From contig WPIO01000044.1 of the NCBI GenBank assembly GCA_009760855.2, positions 1,931,393 through 1,995,392 of the forward strand: 64,000 nucleotides of DNA, written 5' to 3'. Below the pieces are notes generated by a model. The model worked only from the letters and a program-made list of their open reading frames with translations. It was not told the DNA's origin and searched no databases. This document shows, piece by piece, positions 22,501 to 30,004 of this stretch. A program made the translations under genes and the position numbers. The stretch is from Cristatella mucedo. Lineage: Eukaryota; Bryozoa; Phylactolaemata; Cristatellidae. How positions within the stretch are numbered: position 1 is the first letter of the stretch; each line of letters starts with the position of its first letter.

Positions 22501-24461
22501 GCTCAGCGTTACTAAACTGTAACTCTTTCCAAAGCTGAAGCAGAAGAGCAGGAGAACGGGCTCATCAAGCCCAGCACTGAGTACAGCGAATGGAGCTAGG
22601 GCCGAGATAGGACTGATACTTTTTTTTGACTTACGAAAAGCGATAACCATGCGATTGATCAGAAATATCTGCTTCGGCCAGGTTCCCTTTCACCCCAGTG
22701 AACTTTTCTTCGTTCAAGTGTGCATCGGGAGCGTAACTGTAGATGATTTAGTGCACATTACTGGGCACATTTTTTACTAATCGGTGGCTGTAAGTATTTT
22801 CAGTTTCACTTTAGCCTGCTGGCCTAAGCAAGATATTCGTTTCAGTCTGCATGCTTGATACTGTGAATGTCACTAGGTTATTGATTCTTTTGTAGCGAGC
22901 TATGATGGCGCGCACCGGGATAGAGATTAAGAACTCTCGGGGGGGGGCTATACAAACGGCATAGTATTATCATTATCATTAAATATCATGAAGGGACGCC
23001 TACATCGACGAGCATTGACGGACAACGCAACGGCAGCATCGATAGAGAATTCCACGATAGCCCGATATATGTGACGCGTCGAGCCTCGAATGCAGGAGCA
23101 TTCTGAGTCGGCGGAGGGCTTCTCACTGATCTGCAGAGAAAATTCAACTTTTTCAAGCAAACGAGGTCACGTCAGGTGCTGGTTGTCTCGGTGCGGAACC
23201 TCCACACTACCGCCTCTACCGAAGGAGCGTAAAAATATGAGCATAGAAAAGATGAGTGAGAGAAACAAACCATGCTGCACCTCGTGTGTGAGCATCCGAT
23301 CCCGATCAGGATGGATATGTTAGGATCGTGAAGCCGAACCTGCCCGAAGTGTCGAGATAGAGAAGCACACGAATCAGCAGGTGACACTGCGTTGCACGTC
23401 GGTATACCCGGAACAGGACCGTCTGTGTACCAAGTGCCCGTCGGCGACCTTGGACGTGCGTGCAGCACCGAGTCCTGAGCGCCGAGCGAGCCGGCACGCG
23501 GCGAGCTCCGCTCGCTAGCTACGCTGGCACGACGCGCAGCTGGCGTCGAAGCGATGCCGAAAACCGTGCGGGCGGGCACGGCCGCCGCCGGCCGGCGGCG
23601 GCGTCGCCACGTTCGAGCGCACTGCTTTCTCTCTGGGCGCCAGGTCAACTCGAGCGCCAGTCTCTGGCACCGAGCATCCGGAAGCTCCTGGACGGCGCGG
23701 AAATCGGTCTGCATCTCGAATAGCGCCTCAGAGGCCCCAGACCTCTTCCTAGTTCGCGTCCTCTTCATTAAAATGGCAGCATATCGTCCGATCACGTGAT
23801 CTTGGAGCTAGGCATCCGGCTCGGTTCGCTCCGGCTATAGCAGTTGTACGGCGAGAGCCGCAGTGTTCAACCGTCGCCTAAGACCGCTTTTTTTCGGCAG
23901 TCGGCTAAGGAGGCACACGGACGGGCTCAACTGTGATTCCCGCCCGTCGTTCAGCCACTTTCGAATGGTCACCAGCGAGCTCTACGTTAGAGGTCTCTTC
24001 GACTACTGCCCAACATTCGTCCGCCGCACAGAGGCGCCGCATCGCCAGCTCCGGCGCTGGCCTTCCATAATGACAAATGTAAGATATCGCTTCCTAAATT
24101 AGCGGGACAACTTCCTCCTCATCACTGCCTCCGCGGCCACCCCACCCCTCTTTGCAATCACTATGCGGGTAGACCGGTCTCTCCTTAAGCGCAGGTGAGG
24201 CGCGCGCTTCTGGAGAAACGGGGCGCGCACTGGGCGTCCTCGCGTCAGCGGTGGCGAAGGATCCGCTCGGCTTTGCCGTCGCTTCGCAACGTTCACGCGC
24301 CATCCTGCAAGTACGCAGCGCTGGTCGCTGCCGCCTACGACACTCACCTGGACAAACTGAATGGTGAGGGCACTTTTGCCAACTCCGCCTCCGCCGACGA
24401 CCACCAGCTTGAAAGTCTGCGGCTGCACCGGAAGCTGCTCTTGGCTGCGGCCGCCGTGCAT
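1..24461 (-). CDS. R-Ras/M-Ras subfamily small GTPase gene, five exons in window, 3' end missing
   Basis: The gene encodes a Ras-type membrane GTPase switch. The five exons join in frame to about 173 residues: an N-terminal extension of about 16 residues, P-loop GGGGVGKS, switch I/effector YDPTIEDSY, switch [19 protein letters not shown], the guanine-specificity motif NKID and the ETSAK motif. Residue order and spacing match the family, and the position equivalent to Ras Gly12 is glycine. TKQCVID after the effector loop points to R-Ras/RRAS2 (fly Ras64B), while [20 protein letters not shown] and VYSVVD resemble M-Ras. I therefore assign the subfamily only. The last helix and the CAAX lipidation site lie beyond position 1. 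All introns have GT-AG ends. Intron 1 alone is 12.4 kb and full of LINE and SINE debris. Confidence 0.95.
106..1112. other. Ras intron 4, 5' of LINE-B copy; no feature seen
   Basis: AT-rich sequence with only short frames and no recognisable repeat up to the LINE-B 3' end near 1113. Confidence 0.5.
1113..1790 (-). mobile_element. LINE-B 3' fragment
   Basis: The minus strand carries the C-terminal part of the [28 protein letters not shown], later [20 protein letters not shown], then the family 3' end just before AATGTATCTCCG on the plus strand. It is truncated at about 1790 in the stretch where other copies also begin (GAATTACAATAATC on the plus strand). The frame is open over 187 codons, but there is no reverse transcriptase core. 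Confidence 0.85.
1996..2187 (+). mobile_element. SINE-1 copy (tRNA-headed)
   Basis: Starts GAGCCGTGATGGCACACTGG, with B box GGGTTCGATTCC matching the Pol III consensus. The body contains a TATCGCCACTGCAAGCGGTGG hairpin-like stretch and AAAGGCTCTTCTGTCGCTAT, and the tail is ATT-rich. It is the cleanest of the SINE-1 copies and is antisense to the Ras gene. Confidence 0.85.
2188..4620 (-). mobile_element. LINE-A copy, longest of the family in the window
   Basis: The minus strand shows, from 5' to 3', the linker between endonuclease and RT (3811-4041), RT motif [20 protein letters not shown] (3271-3534), a damaged catalytic box read as [11 protein letters not shown] in place of FYADDTQLY (2952-3293), and the thumb and C-terminal region down to about 2200. 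Stops and frameshifts break it throughout. It may extend to about 5000, where divergence defeats me. L2/CR1-type motifs place it in that broad group. A 65-bp LINE-A tail is nested at 3032-3096. Confidence 0.85.
3032..3096 (-). mobile_element. Nested 65-bp LINE-A 3' tail
   Basis: An (AAT)n run followed by the family 3' hairpin AAGCGCCCTCAGAGAACTTA... interrupts the surrounding LINE-A ORF. The host LINE resumes at GTCAGCAATGCATG, matching AGTTCAGCAATACATGC at 49.6 kb. This is an extremely 5'-truncated insertion. Confidence 0.75.
4621..5274. other. No confident feature; possibly decayed LINE-A 5' part
   Basis: Lies where the endonuclease part of the LINE-A copy would be expected on the minus strand. 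I see no clear endonuclease motif. Confidence 0.35.
5275..5760 (-). mobile_element. LINE-A 3' fragment
   Basis: The plus strand begins with the reverse of the family tail (GATAAAGCGCCCTCAGAGAA at about 5291). The minus-strand ORF 5495-5758 gives [20 protein letters not shown] and [14 protein letters not shown], the family C-terminus. Confidence 0.88.
5761..7060. other. Downstream part of Ras intron 4; nothing else recognised
   Basis: AT-rich intron with overlapping short frames of 60-97 codons, none with a recognisable motif, apart from the 97-bp LINE-A segment listed separately. Confidence 0.5.
6045..6141 (-). repeat. 97-bp near-identical copy of an internal LINE-A segment (2354-2450)
   Basis: Matches 2354-2450 at 95 of 97 positions by eye, same orientation, including a GTAAAAAGTAAAAAGGTACA insertion absent from other LINE-A copies. 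It has neither the LINE 3' tail nor flanking LINE sequence. Confidence 0.85.
7061..7169 (-). CDS. Ras gene exon 4 (NKxD motif)
   Basis: Exon of 109 nt from acceptor TTGTAG| to donor GTG|GTGAGT. Its first base completes the serine codon split with exon 3. It encodes [20 protein letters not shown], then [21 protein letters not shown] is the guanine-specificity loop. A donor three bases earlier (AGG|GTGGTG) would give one residue less. Family alignment does not settle this, because the joint with exon 5 is one residue long or one short. Confidence 0.94.
7170..9185. other. Upstream part of Ras intron 3; no supported gene
   Basis: Short frames on both strands near 7.55-8.3 kb have no motif I recognise, and the overlapping pair at 8052-8311 reads equally well on either strand. 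No repeat family of this window is visible. Confidence 0.45.
9186..9350 (+). mobile_element. SINE-2 copy
   Basis: tRNA-Glu-like head GGTTTGGTCTAGCGGTTAAG, B-box-like GGGCTCGAGCCC, then the 3' hairpin AAGCGCCTGAATAGAGATTA...GGGGCGCTATATAAATG and a (TATTTAT) tail. The hairpin is shared with LINE-A. It lies in Ras intron 3, antisense to the gene. Confidence 0.88.
9468..9570 (-). CDS. Ras gene exon 3 (switch II)
   Basis: Exon of 103 nt from acceptor TTGTAG| to donor CTCAG|GTGAGT, ending in phase 2. It encodes [18 protein letters not shown], then [23 protein letters not shown] holds the catalytic glutamine (Ras Gln61 equivalent), which is intact. SINE-2 copy 9186-9350 lies about 120 bp downstream in intron 3, in the opposite orientation. 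Confidence 0.96.
9571..11835. other. Ras intron 2; microsatellite only
   Basis: Apart from the CT run at 10486-10548, I see only short unrelated frames (for example 11012-11380 plus, 122 codons, no motif). Confidence 0.45.
10486..10548. repeat. (CT)n microsatellite, about 31 units
   Basis: Uninterrupted CT dinucleotides. They produce a spurious LSLSLS reading frame. Confidence 0.95.
11836..11923 (-). CDS. Ras gene exon 2 (switch I)
   Basis: Exon of 88 nt, from an acceptor TTACAG| (AG at 11925-11924) to donor GATG|GTAAGG, phase 1. It encodes [19 protein letters not shown], then [10 protein letters not shown]. This is the effector loop, including the conserved threonine and the TIEDSYTK motif typical of R-Ras proteins. 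It joins in phase to exon 1 and exon 3, giving RLD-V-LDTAG. Confidence 0.96.
12186..13330 (-). mobile_element. LINE-A copy interrupted by a SINE-2
   Basis: The 3' end is at AAAAGTGCCCTCAGAGAACT (about 12197). The thumb region runs to 12932 (GCTACCATTCATG), is cut by SINE-2 (12938-13086) plus a GT repeat, and resumes at ATATGTGCAGCAAGGGACTT (about 13118) with RT remnants [20 protein letters not shown]. Internal deletions are present. Confidence 0.8.
12938..13086 (+). mobile_element. SINE-2 copy inserted in LINE-A
   Basis: Head AGTTTGGCGTAGTGGTTAAG, box CTCGAGCCCCG, 3' hairpin ending TTCTCTTAGGGCGCTATACA, and AT-rich tail followed by a short GT repeat. Confidence 0.85.
13331..15234. other. Ras intron 1, no supported feature
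   Basis: Contains several short overlapping frames (for example 14149-14413 on both strands) and a pyrimidine-rich plus-strand stretch from 14.5 to 14.9 kb. No domain or known repeat is seen. Confidence 0.4.
15235..15920 (-). mobile_element. LINE-A RT-region fragment with a foreign insert
   Basis: The plus strand matches the reverse of the RT core seen at 49.8-50.25 kb: ACATCAATGCTCTGAAATCT, then GTTTAGCTGGTTTGCCACTA. A 243-bp GC-rich insert splits it at 15597-15839. Confidence 0.75.
15597..15839. mobile_element. 243-bp GC-rich insertion flanked by TCTTTT
   Basis: Direct repeats TCTTTT (15591-15596 and 15840-15845) flank the segment, and LINE-A sequence resumes on both sides. It holds a perfect 8-bp stem hairpin, GGGCGAAG...CTTCGCCC. 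It has no terminal inverted repeat, and I do not recognise the family. Confidence 0.65.
15921..16639. other. No feature recognised
   Basis: Unique-looking intron sequence between two LINE-A pieces. No motif is visible on either strand. Confidence 0.4.
16640..17590 (+). mobile_element. Diverged LINE-A 3' half
   Basis: The plus strand shows [15 protein letters not shown] (a decayed YADD box and following helix), later GTCACTTACTTTTAGGTCCC and the C-terminal [20 protein letters not shown]. Stops and indels are frequent. The typical 3' tail is not clear. Confidence 0.7.
17591..18812. other. AT-rich intron sequence, no feature recognised
   Basis: Runs from LINE-A to the degenerate ORF at 18813. 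Only short frames are present. Confidence 0.4.
18813..19203 (+). pseudogene. Degenerate copy of a multi-copy arthropod ORF (DCYFC family)
   Basis: Plus-strand frames read [20 protein letters not shown], then [11 protein letters not shown] with VGDQD in a shifted frame, then [42 protein letters not shown] and, after another shift, [14 protein letters not shown]. From memory this matches a family of uncharacterised, highly repeated ORFs in arthropods (CYICGE..., KVGDQDK.WAPH, ...DCYFC, PNLPSAMRPVPHS). The regularly spaced cysteines and histidines suggest metal binding, though no function is known to me. At least two frameshifts and a stop make it dead. It lies in Ras intron 1, antisense to the gene. 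Confidence 0.75.
19204..19925 (-). mobile_element. LINE-B 3' fragment split by SINE-2
   Basis: The plus strand begins near the family tail (TAATGAAATAGAATGTATCTCCG). The element runs to TTTGATCTGTATGATGC, is split by SINE-2 (19697-19852), and resumes at CATCCGCCGATCAAGCGG, then CTAGCTCTTTTAGCAAAGG, which matches other LINE-B copies. Confidence 0.82.
19697..19852 (+). mobile_element. SINE-2 copy inserted in LINE-B
   Basis: Head CTGGTTTGGTCTAGCGATTA, box CTCGAGCACCG, 3' hairpin with TTAAGTTCTCTCGGGGCGCT, and tail ATTTATTTATTA. ATGC at both junctions may be the target duplication. Confidence 0.88.
20045..20205. repeat. Degenerate tandem repeat with CGTAATGCGCC core
   Basis: The strings TGCGTAATGC, TGCGCTCAAT, TACGAAATGCGCC, TACGTAATAC and TGCGTAATGCGCCCG recur at 15-20 bp spacing over about 160 bp. 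It is a diverged GC-rich minisatellite. Confidence 0.6.
21006..21022. repeat. Poly-C run of 17
   Basis: Uninterrupted homopolymer within the GC-rich block. Its exact length may be a sequencing estimate. Confidence 0.8.
21421..21602 (-). mobile_element. SINE-1 copy, minus strand
   Basis: The reverse complement reads GAGCCGTGATGGAACACTAG, then a B box GGGTTCAAATCC, then the family body with TTGCCACCGCAAACGGCGGC and AAAGGCTCTTCTGTTGCTAT. The tail is TTTATTTATT. It is one of two SINE-1 copies clearly on the minus strand, and sense relative to Ras. Confidence 0.85.
22655..22760 (+). mobile_element. Scrap of LINE-D-like sequence
   Basis: CCCTTTCACCCCAGTGAACT matches CCTTTCACCCTAGTGAACTT at 33340, at the end of the LINE-D piece there. 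Too short for more. Confidence 0.4.
22905..22990 (+). mobile_element. SINE-2 3' fragment
   Basis: GGGATAGAGATTAAGAACTC, then a G run and GCTATACAAACGGCATAG, ATT-rich tail. Only the shared 3' hairpin part remains, so a LINE-A origin is possible. Confidence 0.6.
24348..24461 (-). CDS. Ras gene exon 1 (start codon, P-loop)
   Basis: This exon has 38 codons from ATG at 24461-24459 and ends at a strong donor (CAG|GTGAGT, donor at 24347-24346), phase 0. It encodes the N-terminal extension and the first strand and P-loop, [17 protein letters not shown], then TIQFVQ. The break after TIQFxQ follows the usual R-Ras architecture. I chose the first ATG, preceded by GTAGGAGG. The extension is shorter than the 26 residues of human R-Ras. 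No upstream ATG was favoured, although the GC-rich leader stays partly open. Confidence 0.95.
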
Positions 24462-25700
24462 CCTCCTACGAGCAGCGGCGGCGGAGGCCGAGAATCTAGC
24501 CGAGTGAGCTCACTCGCTCGCGCCGGCCCGAACGGAAGCGTAGCCGTCCTCCTCGCCGAGCGTCCGTTGCTGCGGGTTGATGACCTCACAGTTTCGGGGA
24601 ACGCCGGCGCCTCTCGCCGGCGCAGAAATTGGGCCCGGCGGCAGCTGGGAACCGGCTCGTCGTTGCCCTCAGTCGACTTTCGGTCGGTAGTGCTGAGAAC
24701 TCAATCGGGAGCCTAGGTGCTGCTGCTGCTACTTGCTGCTGCTGCTGCTGCTCCCCCACACGCGCGCTTTGTTCGGCGCTGGCGGATGGAGCCTCGATAC
24801 GGCACCGCTTGGCGCGGAGCGCTGAGTACAGGCCAACGGGGGTGCGGCTGGAGGAGGGGTGGGGGTAGCGTTAAACAACGGCCCGCCAATGAGAATAGAC
24901 ATCGAACGTTCGCCCCACCCTCAGTGCTGGTCGCCGCGCGCTGTCCGCGGCTTCCCCCGGTCAGCGGCTCGTGCGGCGCGAGTCGCTGGTGCGGGACTGA
25001 GTAACGTCGCTACGCACGCACTTCGGTTTGCGTGAGAGCGGTGCGACCGCTGCTCCGGTGCGCCAGCTCCGGTGCGCTGCGAACTGCCGCCGCTTCGCAG
25101 TGCGAGGCGGCAACGCCGCGCCGCTCAGCCGGCCCGCGGGTCAAGGCGCGAGGCTAAGGACGCCGGCGCCGCTGCTTCGACTTCCGCATAAGTCCGCTGG
25201 CGCTCCAAGCGTCGCCGAGTAGTTCGCGCCAGGGAATTCAGGCTCTAAATCGCTCGTTTTGAGCGCGAAGATAACATCTATTCATGAAGCGACGCGCAGG
25301 TGGATCCCACGAAGCGATAAAGGTCTGCGGCATAGCTCTCATTGAACGGATCTTGGCGCGGCGCGAATGGAAGCAAAGTCGGATAATTGCCTTCGCAGAA
25401 CCATTATCCAACTCCCGACTAGCAAAGCAATGTTTAAAAAGGTCAATTTTCGCTCGCGAGATCCTCGCCCTGCGCTGTCTGAGAAAGATGCAGCTGCGCA
25501 CAAAGCTGCTACGCACTGCCCAGGGTTCGGTCGAACGCCGCTCCGCGGTGGCGGCGACGGCGCTACGCTCGCTGGGTAGCAGTACTCCAAGCGCGACCTC
25601 GACGTGGCAGTTGGTATTGGCTATTGGTCTTTTAAAAATTGCAACAGCTACTTTACTGCGGCGTTTGGTAATACCAATTCAAACTGAATGAACAATAAAG
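24462..25700 (-). promoter_or_regulatory. CpG-rich leader and probable promoter of the Ras gene
   Basis: The sequence directly upstream of the Ras start codon on the minus strand is very GC- and CpG-rich, unlike the AT-rich surroundings. Composition returns to normal near 25.7 kb. No TATA box stands out. A CpG-island promoter and 5' leader is the simplest reading, but the start site cannot be placed from sequence alone. Several long open frames on both strands here are composition artefacts. Confidence 0.45.
24718..24753. repeat. (GCT)n trinucleotide repeat in the Ras 5' region
   Basis: Imperfect GCT repeat, broken by ACTT, about 260 bp upstream of the Ras start codon. On the transcribed strand it reads as AGC/CAG units. 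Confidence 0.8.
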
Positions 25701-26579
25701 CTTGCTGCTACGTCCGGCAAGCTACATTAAGAGGTCGATTCCTGCAGAAATGCCGAGACAGAGGTGCGAAATGATCCGCAGAAATTTCATTCTTCAATTT
25801 GCTAGCGATTTAGCTTAGAGTTGGGCCTCAATTTTATGGCGCCAAACTGCGGTATTCTTGGATTAATGCTCGCTTCGCATAGCCTTCGCCAGCCCCAGCC
25901 ATGATTTCGACAACCCACAAAGCTGAATATCGCTAGATGCACGTACTTTCTCAAAAGTCGGCTAGTTCCATCTCTTAATTGGAAAGGAATCTGGATGGAA
26001 GGCACACGGAGACCTTCGCTGATTAAGCCATATGCGGTTTAATTCATTTTAATTTTATCACGGCACGATTATCATTTGCATGCATCATGTACTCAATGCG
26101 TACCGATAAATCGGCCATCACTGTTCCTTACTGCACCTCCGTTCAGTGGTTCTCGCCCTTTCAGCCTTGAACTGTCTTATATCAGCTGTTAAAGCCTAGC
26201 GAATATTGAACACCATACCTTCGAGGCTATTTCGTCATCATCCCAAACCGCTCCAAACATGAAACCGGCACAATTGACTGGCAGACGTTTAAAAAATTCA
26301 GCGACTACACTAGTTTCAGTTGTTGGCGTAAGTAGATGGGCTGGCAGAATAGCACTGCCAACTCTGAGAGGTCTCAATTTCTGGATACTAGCAGCTAGAC
26401 CGACAAGTTGACAGCCTTCTTCGTTGAAAAAATTGAACGTATGCATGCCTCCATAAAGCTTCTTCCGAATAAGAAAATTGCTCAGTCACAACGTGTAACC
26501 TTCCTTAAGAGATTTTCCGACGTTTCTGAATTCAAAGTGTTATAACTTAATAAAGCCAAGCAAAAAAGAGCGCGTTTCC
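25701..26579. other. Upstream of the Ras gene; no feature recognised
   Basis: Ordinary composition with short frames (for example 26189-26446 minus) and no motif. Confidence 0.4.
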
Positions 26580-28610
26580 TGAAGGCCCCAATCCATCTCC
26601 TATGTGGTCTTCACCTGCAGACAAACTTAGCCTAGTCATAACTCAGATTGTGAATGTTTTACTGGATAACCGGGTTGCTCTTGACTTTCAAATTGGCCAT
26701 CGTTCGACTCATACTTACAAGGCCATGATTGGATTTAGAGGTCCGAGAAAACTATTGCTCAGTTCCCTTCTTCATTTTTTGTCAAAGATTCTCAAAAAAG
26801 TGTCGCCAAGTAGCTTCTAGCACATATTGAAAAAATAATGATTTGCTAGAAATATTTCAGTCGGGATTCAAGCGCCACTAGTCCGCAGAGACTGCTCTCC
26901 TCCGCGTGACCAATGACACCCCTTGACTTGACCACATTTAAAAAGAACTTAAAAACACCGATTTAGGACAGCATTTAGTGAGTCCCTGTGATTCGTCCTT
27001 TATGTGCGTATGCGTGCTGACCCTGTGCATGCTACCACTAACCGCACTTGCATGCTGACCCTGTGCATGTCACCCCTAACCATGTTATTCATGTTGTTCA
27101 TCAATCATGATACTACTCATCATTCAATCACGTTTCTCTTTGCACAAATGTAAAGCGCCTAGAAAGAGATTGAGTTCTCAGAGGGTGCATTATCAAGTGC
27201 ATTATTCTTATTATTATTATTATTATCCTAAGCAACAAAGATGACGGCAGTATTACAGCTGCTGGATCTATCAGCTGTGTTTGACACTATTGGTCGCGAT
27301 ATCCTGCTTGACCGATTAAGAATAACGATAGGTCTGGCAGATGAGGCATTGGGGTGGTTTAAATCGTACTTTTCCGATTGTGCTCAATATGCGTCCTGTA
27401 ATGGTCGAATTTCGTCCACCAGTGGAGTGGAGACCAGTCACCTGTGGAGTTCCACAAGGGTCGTTCTCGATCCTTTGCTGTTCTCCGTTAATACTGAGCC
27501 TCTGGGAAAAGTTATGTGGGCCCGTCCAATCGGCTTCACAACTCTGCTGAAGATACCGATACCCAGCTGTATTTTTGGTTAGTTCGTCGGAATCTGCTGC
27601 AGTGATTGATAAACTGAATGCTTGCCCTCTAAATATTTAATCCTGGATGTCGGCCAACATCCTTAAACTAAATGACGATAAAACGGAAATGCTACTCACA
27701 TGACACCGCAAGAGTGCTGATAGATTATGAGACTTTGGTCTTCTAATAGGTGATCCTGTTGTTCAACCTTCATCATAAGTTCAAAATTTAAGCATCTTCT
27801 TGAAAAAATGCCTAAGCTTTGAAAGTTCTATTAAGAAAACTGTCTCCTCAAGCAGTGAAGTCACGTCAAATCACTATAAAAAAGTGAAACTATCTACAAC
27901 GGTGGCTTGCTGAAAATTTAGCTAGCCCCCTGGTCTTATCTAGGCTGGATTATTACCATTCCATTTTTGCTGAGCTACCAAAATTTCAATTAAGCCATTG
28001 CATCCAGCGATGAATACGGCTGCAAGACTTTTCAACAAATTGCAGAGGTTCAGCCATGTCTCCTTTTGTGGTGAAGCTTCTATGGCCCCGGTTGATCAAC
28101 GGATACACCATCAAGTTCTTTCGCTGATCTAGAGGGCCCGTCATTACTTGATTCCTTCACACCTAGCTGAACAGCTGCACTGGTTTCAGGCTTCTCGTGC
28201 CCTCAGGTCTTCTATAGACAATAATTACCTGTTCCATTCCTATGATTAAAGACCGTTGGCAACAGAAGCTTTTGCTCCACAAGTTGTAGACTATGAAACT
28301 CACTTTCACAATTTGTACGCAAATAATCTGCTCTCCTGCTGCTGACCGCAGCACATCCTCTCCGGCTGTTCATAGCCATACTTTCATGCACTCACTTCTT
28401 TGACTGTTCTACTGACTCAACGATGCTTCTCACTTTTTCTTTGTCGCGTGCGGTGCAATCTGTTCGCTTCCGCATGCATACTGAAAGCCGCATAGGCTTT
28501 GATTGCACAGTAGAAACCTCTACTGTGTAACACGCACATAGTATTTGTGGCTTTATGAAGTTACAGATGGAGATACATTACATTACGCTACATTTCATTT
28601 CAAGACCACC
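26580..28610 (+). mobile_element. LINE-B copy, RT region to 3' end, with nested LINE-A
   Basis: The plus strand gives the RT entry region (SSPADKLSLVITQIVNVLLD), FQSGFKR-type sequence in broken frames, then [20 protein letters not shown] and SSTSGVETSHLWSSTRVVLD (corresponding to [10 protein letters not shown]), a destroyed YADD box, and the family C-terminus. It ends ACAGATGGAGATACATTACATTAC near 28600. A 301-bp LINE-A 3' end is inserted at 26927-27227. Confidence 0.85.
26927..27227 (+). mobile_element. LINE-A 3' end nested inside LINE-B
   Basis: Starts CTTGACTTGACCACATTTAA (C-terminal codons), passes the 3' UTR with repeated CATGCTGACCCTGTGCATG, and ends with the hairpin GCGCCTAGAAAGAGATTGAG and (TTATTA)n. 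LINE-B reading resumes directly after (GATGACGGCAGTATTACAGC). Confidence 0.88.
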
Positions 28611-28627
28611 TCAAACTGCCCTAATAT

Positions 28628-28975
28628 AATGATAATAATAATAATGTATTTGTATAGCACCTCAGAGACCTGCATTTCTTTCTAGGCACTTTACCGATGC
28701 AATATAGAAAGCATTCCCAAATGATTGGTGGTAAAATTTGCAAGCAGTAGGCACCGTTGTAAGCAGCTAGATGAACACGAAGAATGAATCACAACGATCA
28801 ACCAAATGCTGTTATAAACAGGTGCGCTATAAGTTTGTTTTAAAAGTAATTGCAGGGAACGTTGTGACGTGCGTCGATAGTAAGTTCCAGGCTTGGAAGC
28901 ATAGGAACTAAAGGCAAGGTCTGGACCTATTTTGAGGTTCGTACAAGGTATGGCTAGACGATTCGAGTCAAACAG
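28628..28975 (-). mobile_element. LINE-A 3' fragment
   Basis: The plus strand shows (AATA)n, then a diverged reversed tail ATTTGTATAGCACCTCAGAG, then the reversed 3' UTR and C-terminal segment (AAGTTCCAGGCTTGGAAGCA). Confidence 0.8.
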
Positions 28976-29113
28976 TTAATTACAAGTCACCTTTTCTGTC
29001 TTCAGCCGAAAAAATTGCTCCAATGCACAGATACGCTTCCTGAGGAAGAAACCTTCCGACACAAATAGGTCACAACCAACTGTCTGCATGCCGGCACCAA
29101 GTTTTTCTACTTG

Positions 29114-29282
29114 CTGGCTCACTTGGTAAGGCGGTTGCTTTCATGGCCTCGGTCCTGGGGTCGTGGGTTCAATTCCTGCGGTGGGCGATTCTGTATCGCC
29201 ACTGCAAGCGGTGGTGATAGCCATAAAGGCTCTTCTGTCGCTATACAAAATGAGGCTGCCTAATCAGCTAGGATTTTTTTGT
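29114..29282 (+). mobile_element. SINE-1 copy
   Basis: Head GGCTCACTTGGTAAGGCGGT, B box GGGTTCAATTCC, body CGCCACTGCAAGCGGTGGTG and AAAGGCTCTTCTGTCGCTAT, ending in a T run. Confidence 0.85.
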
Positions 29283-30004
29283 TGCTGAGCTACTCCAAGT
29301 TCATCGCCATTGAAAAGCTAGTGCCACGAAATTTTGGTGGCAGAATATTTCCTTTGCCTGGAATTTGTGGGAAGGAAGAATTAAGATGTTTTTTCACAGT
29401 AGCTGTGCATGTGCTCGCATGAAGCCGCGCACGCGTCTGGATTTCAGTCGCAACACCGGCAAAACAGCGAACTGGATAACGAGGAATAGCGGCGGTCTGT
29501 GATAGCTGCAGAAGTCCAGCGCTGCAGTGCAGTTATTACAAGGCAACTTATAGCAGCTTGTGCACTCCAAAGAATGACATGCACTGTGTACAAAGCACTC
29601 CAAAGCATGAGATACACAGATGGCAGATACAGAAACGGGATACGGATGCAGCGGCAGCAGTTCGGCTGCCGCGGTCTTGATAGGAAGGTTCAGATCGATG
29701 CAACTTCCTTTCCCAAGGGCTCGCACTGCATAACATTTTGAAATGCCAATCAAGCACCCAGCGACTGTCCTTCGGTGCTGTCAAAAAGAGTAGTTGGGCT
29801 TTTGCGTACATGTATGCCAATAATTAGGGCCGCATCTCACTTTCTATGTTTAAGCAGGTCACTAGTGATCTCGTCCTGAAGTTCAAATCCAATATAAAAA
29901 AAGACAACAAGTCCTCTGAACCCTATTCCCACTGTCCTGCTCCTACGTTGCATTGATCTGCTGCTGCCATGCATAACTAACATCATTAATATGTCATTAG
30001 CCTC
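29283..30004. other. No supported feature
   Basis: Overlapping frames of 80-119 codons on both strands at 29.39-29.82 kb share the same bases and show no motif. Confidence 0.4.

Larger units (their letters stand above)
19985..24347. other. GC-rich part of Ras intron 1, no supported gene
   Basis: The intron sequence 3' of exon 1 stays GC-rich back to about 20 kb. It holds a degenerate CGTAATGCGCC-type repeat, a 17-base C run, one SINE-1 copy and two small LINE/SINE scraps (near 22.68 and 22.9 kb). ORFs of up to 207 codons occur on both strands, including one antisense to exon 1. They overlap each other and have no recognisable motif, so I treat them as by-products of GC content. Confidence 0.55.

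Noticed and set aside
23172..23795. 207-codon minus-strand ORF in the GC-rich block
   Set aside because: Arginine/alanine/serine-rich composition, overlapping equally long frames on the other strand, no motif. GC content keeps stops rare here.
24195..24716. 173-codon plus-strand ORF over Ras exon 1
   Set aside because: It is the antisense shadow of exon 1 and its GC-rich leader. The Ras frame on the other strand is certain.
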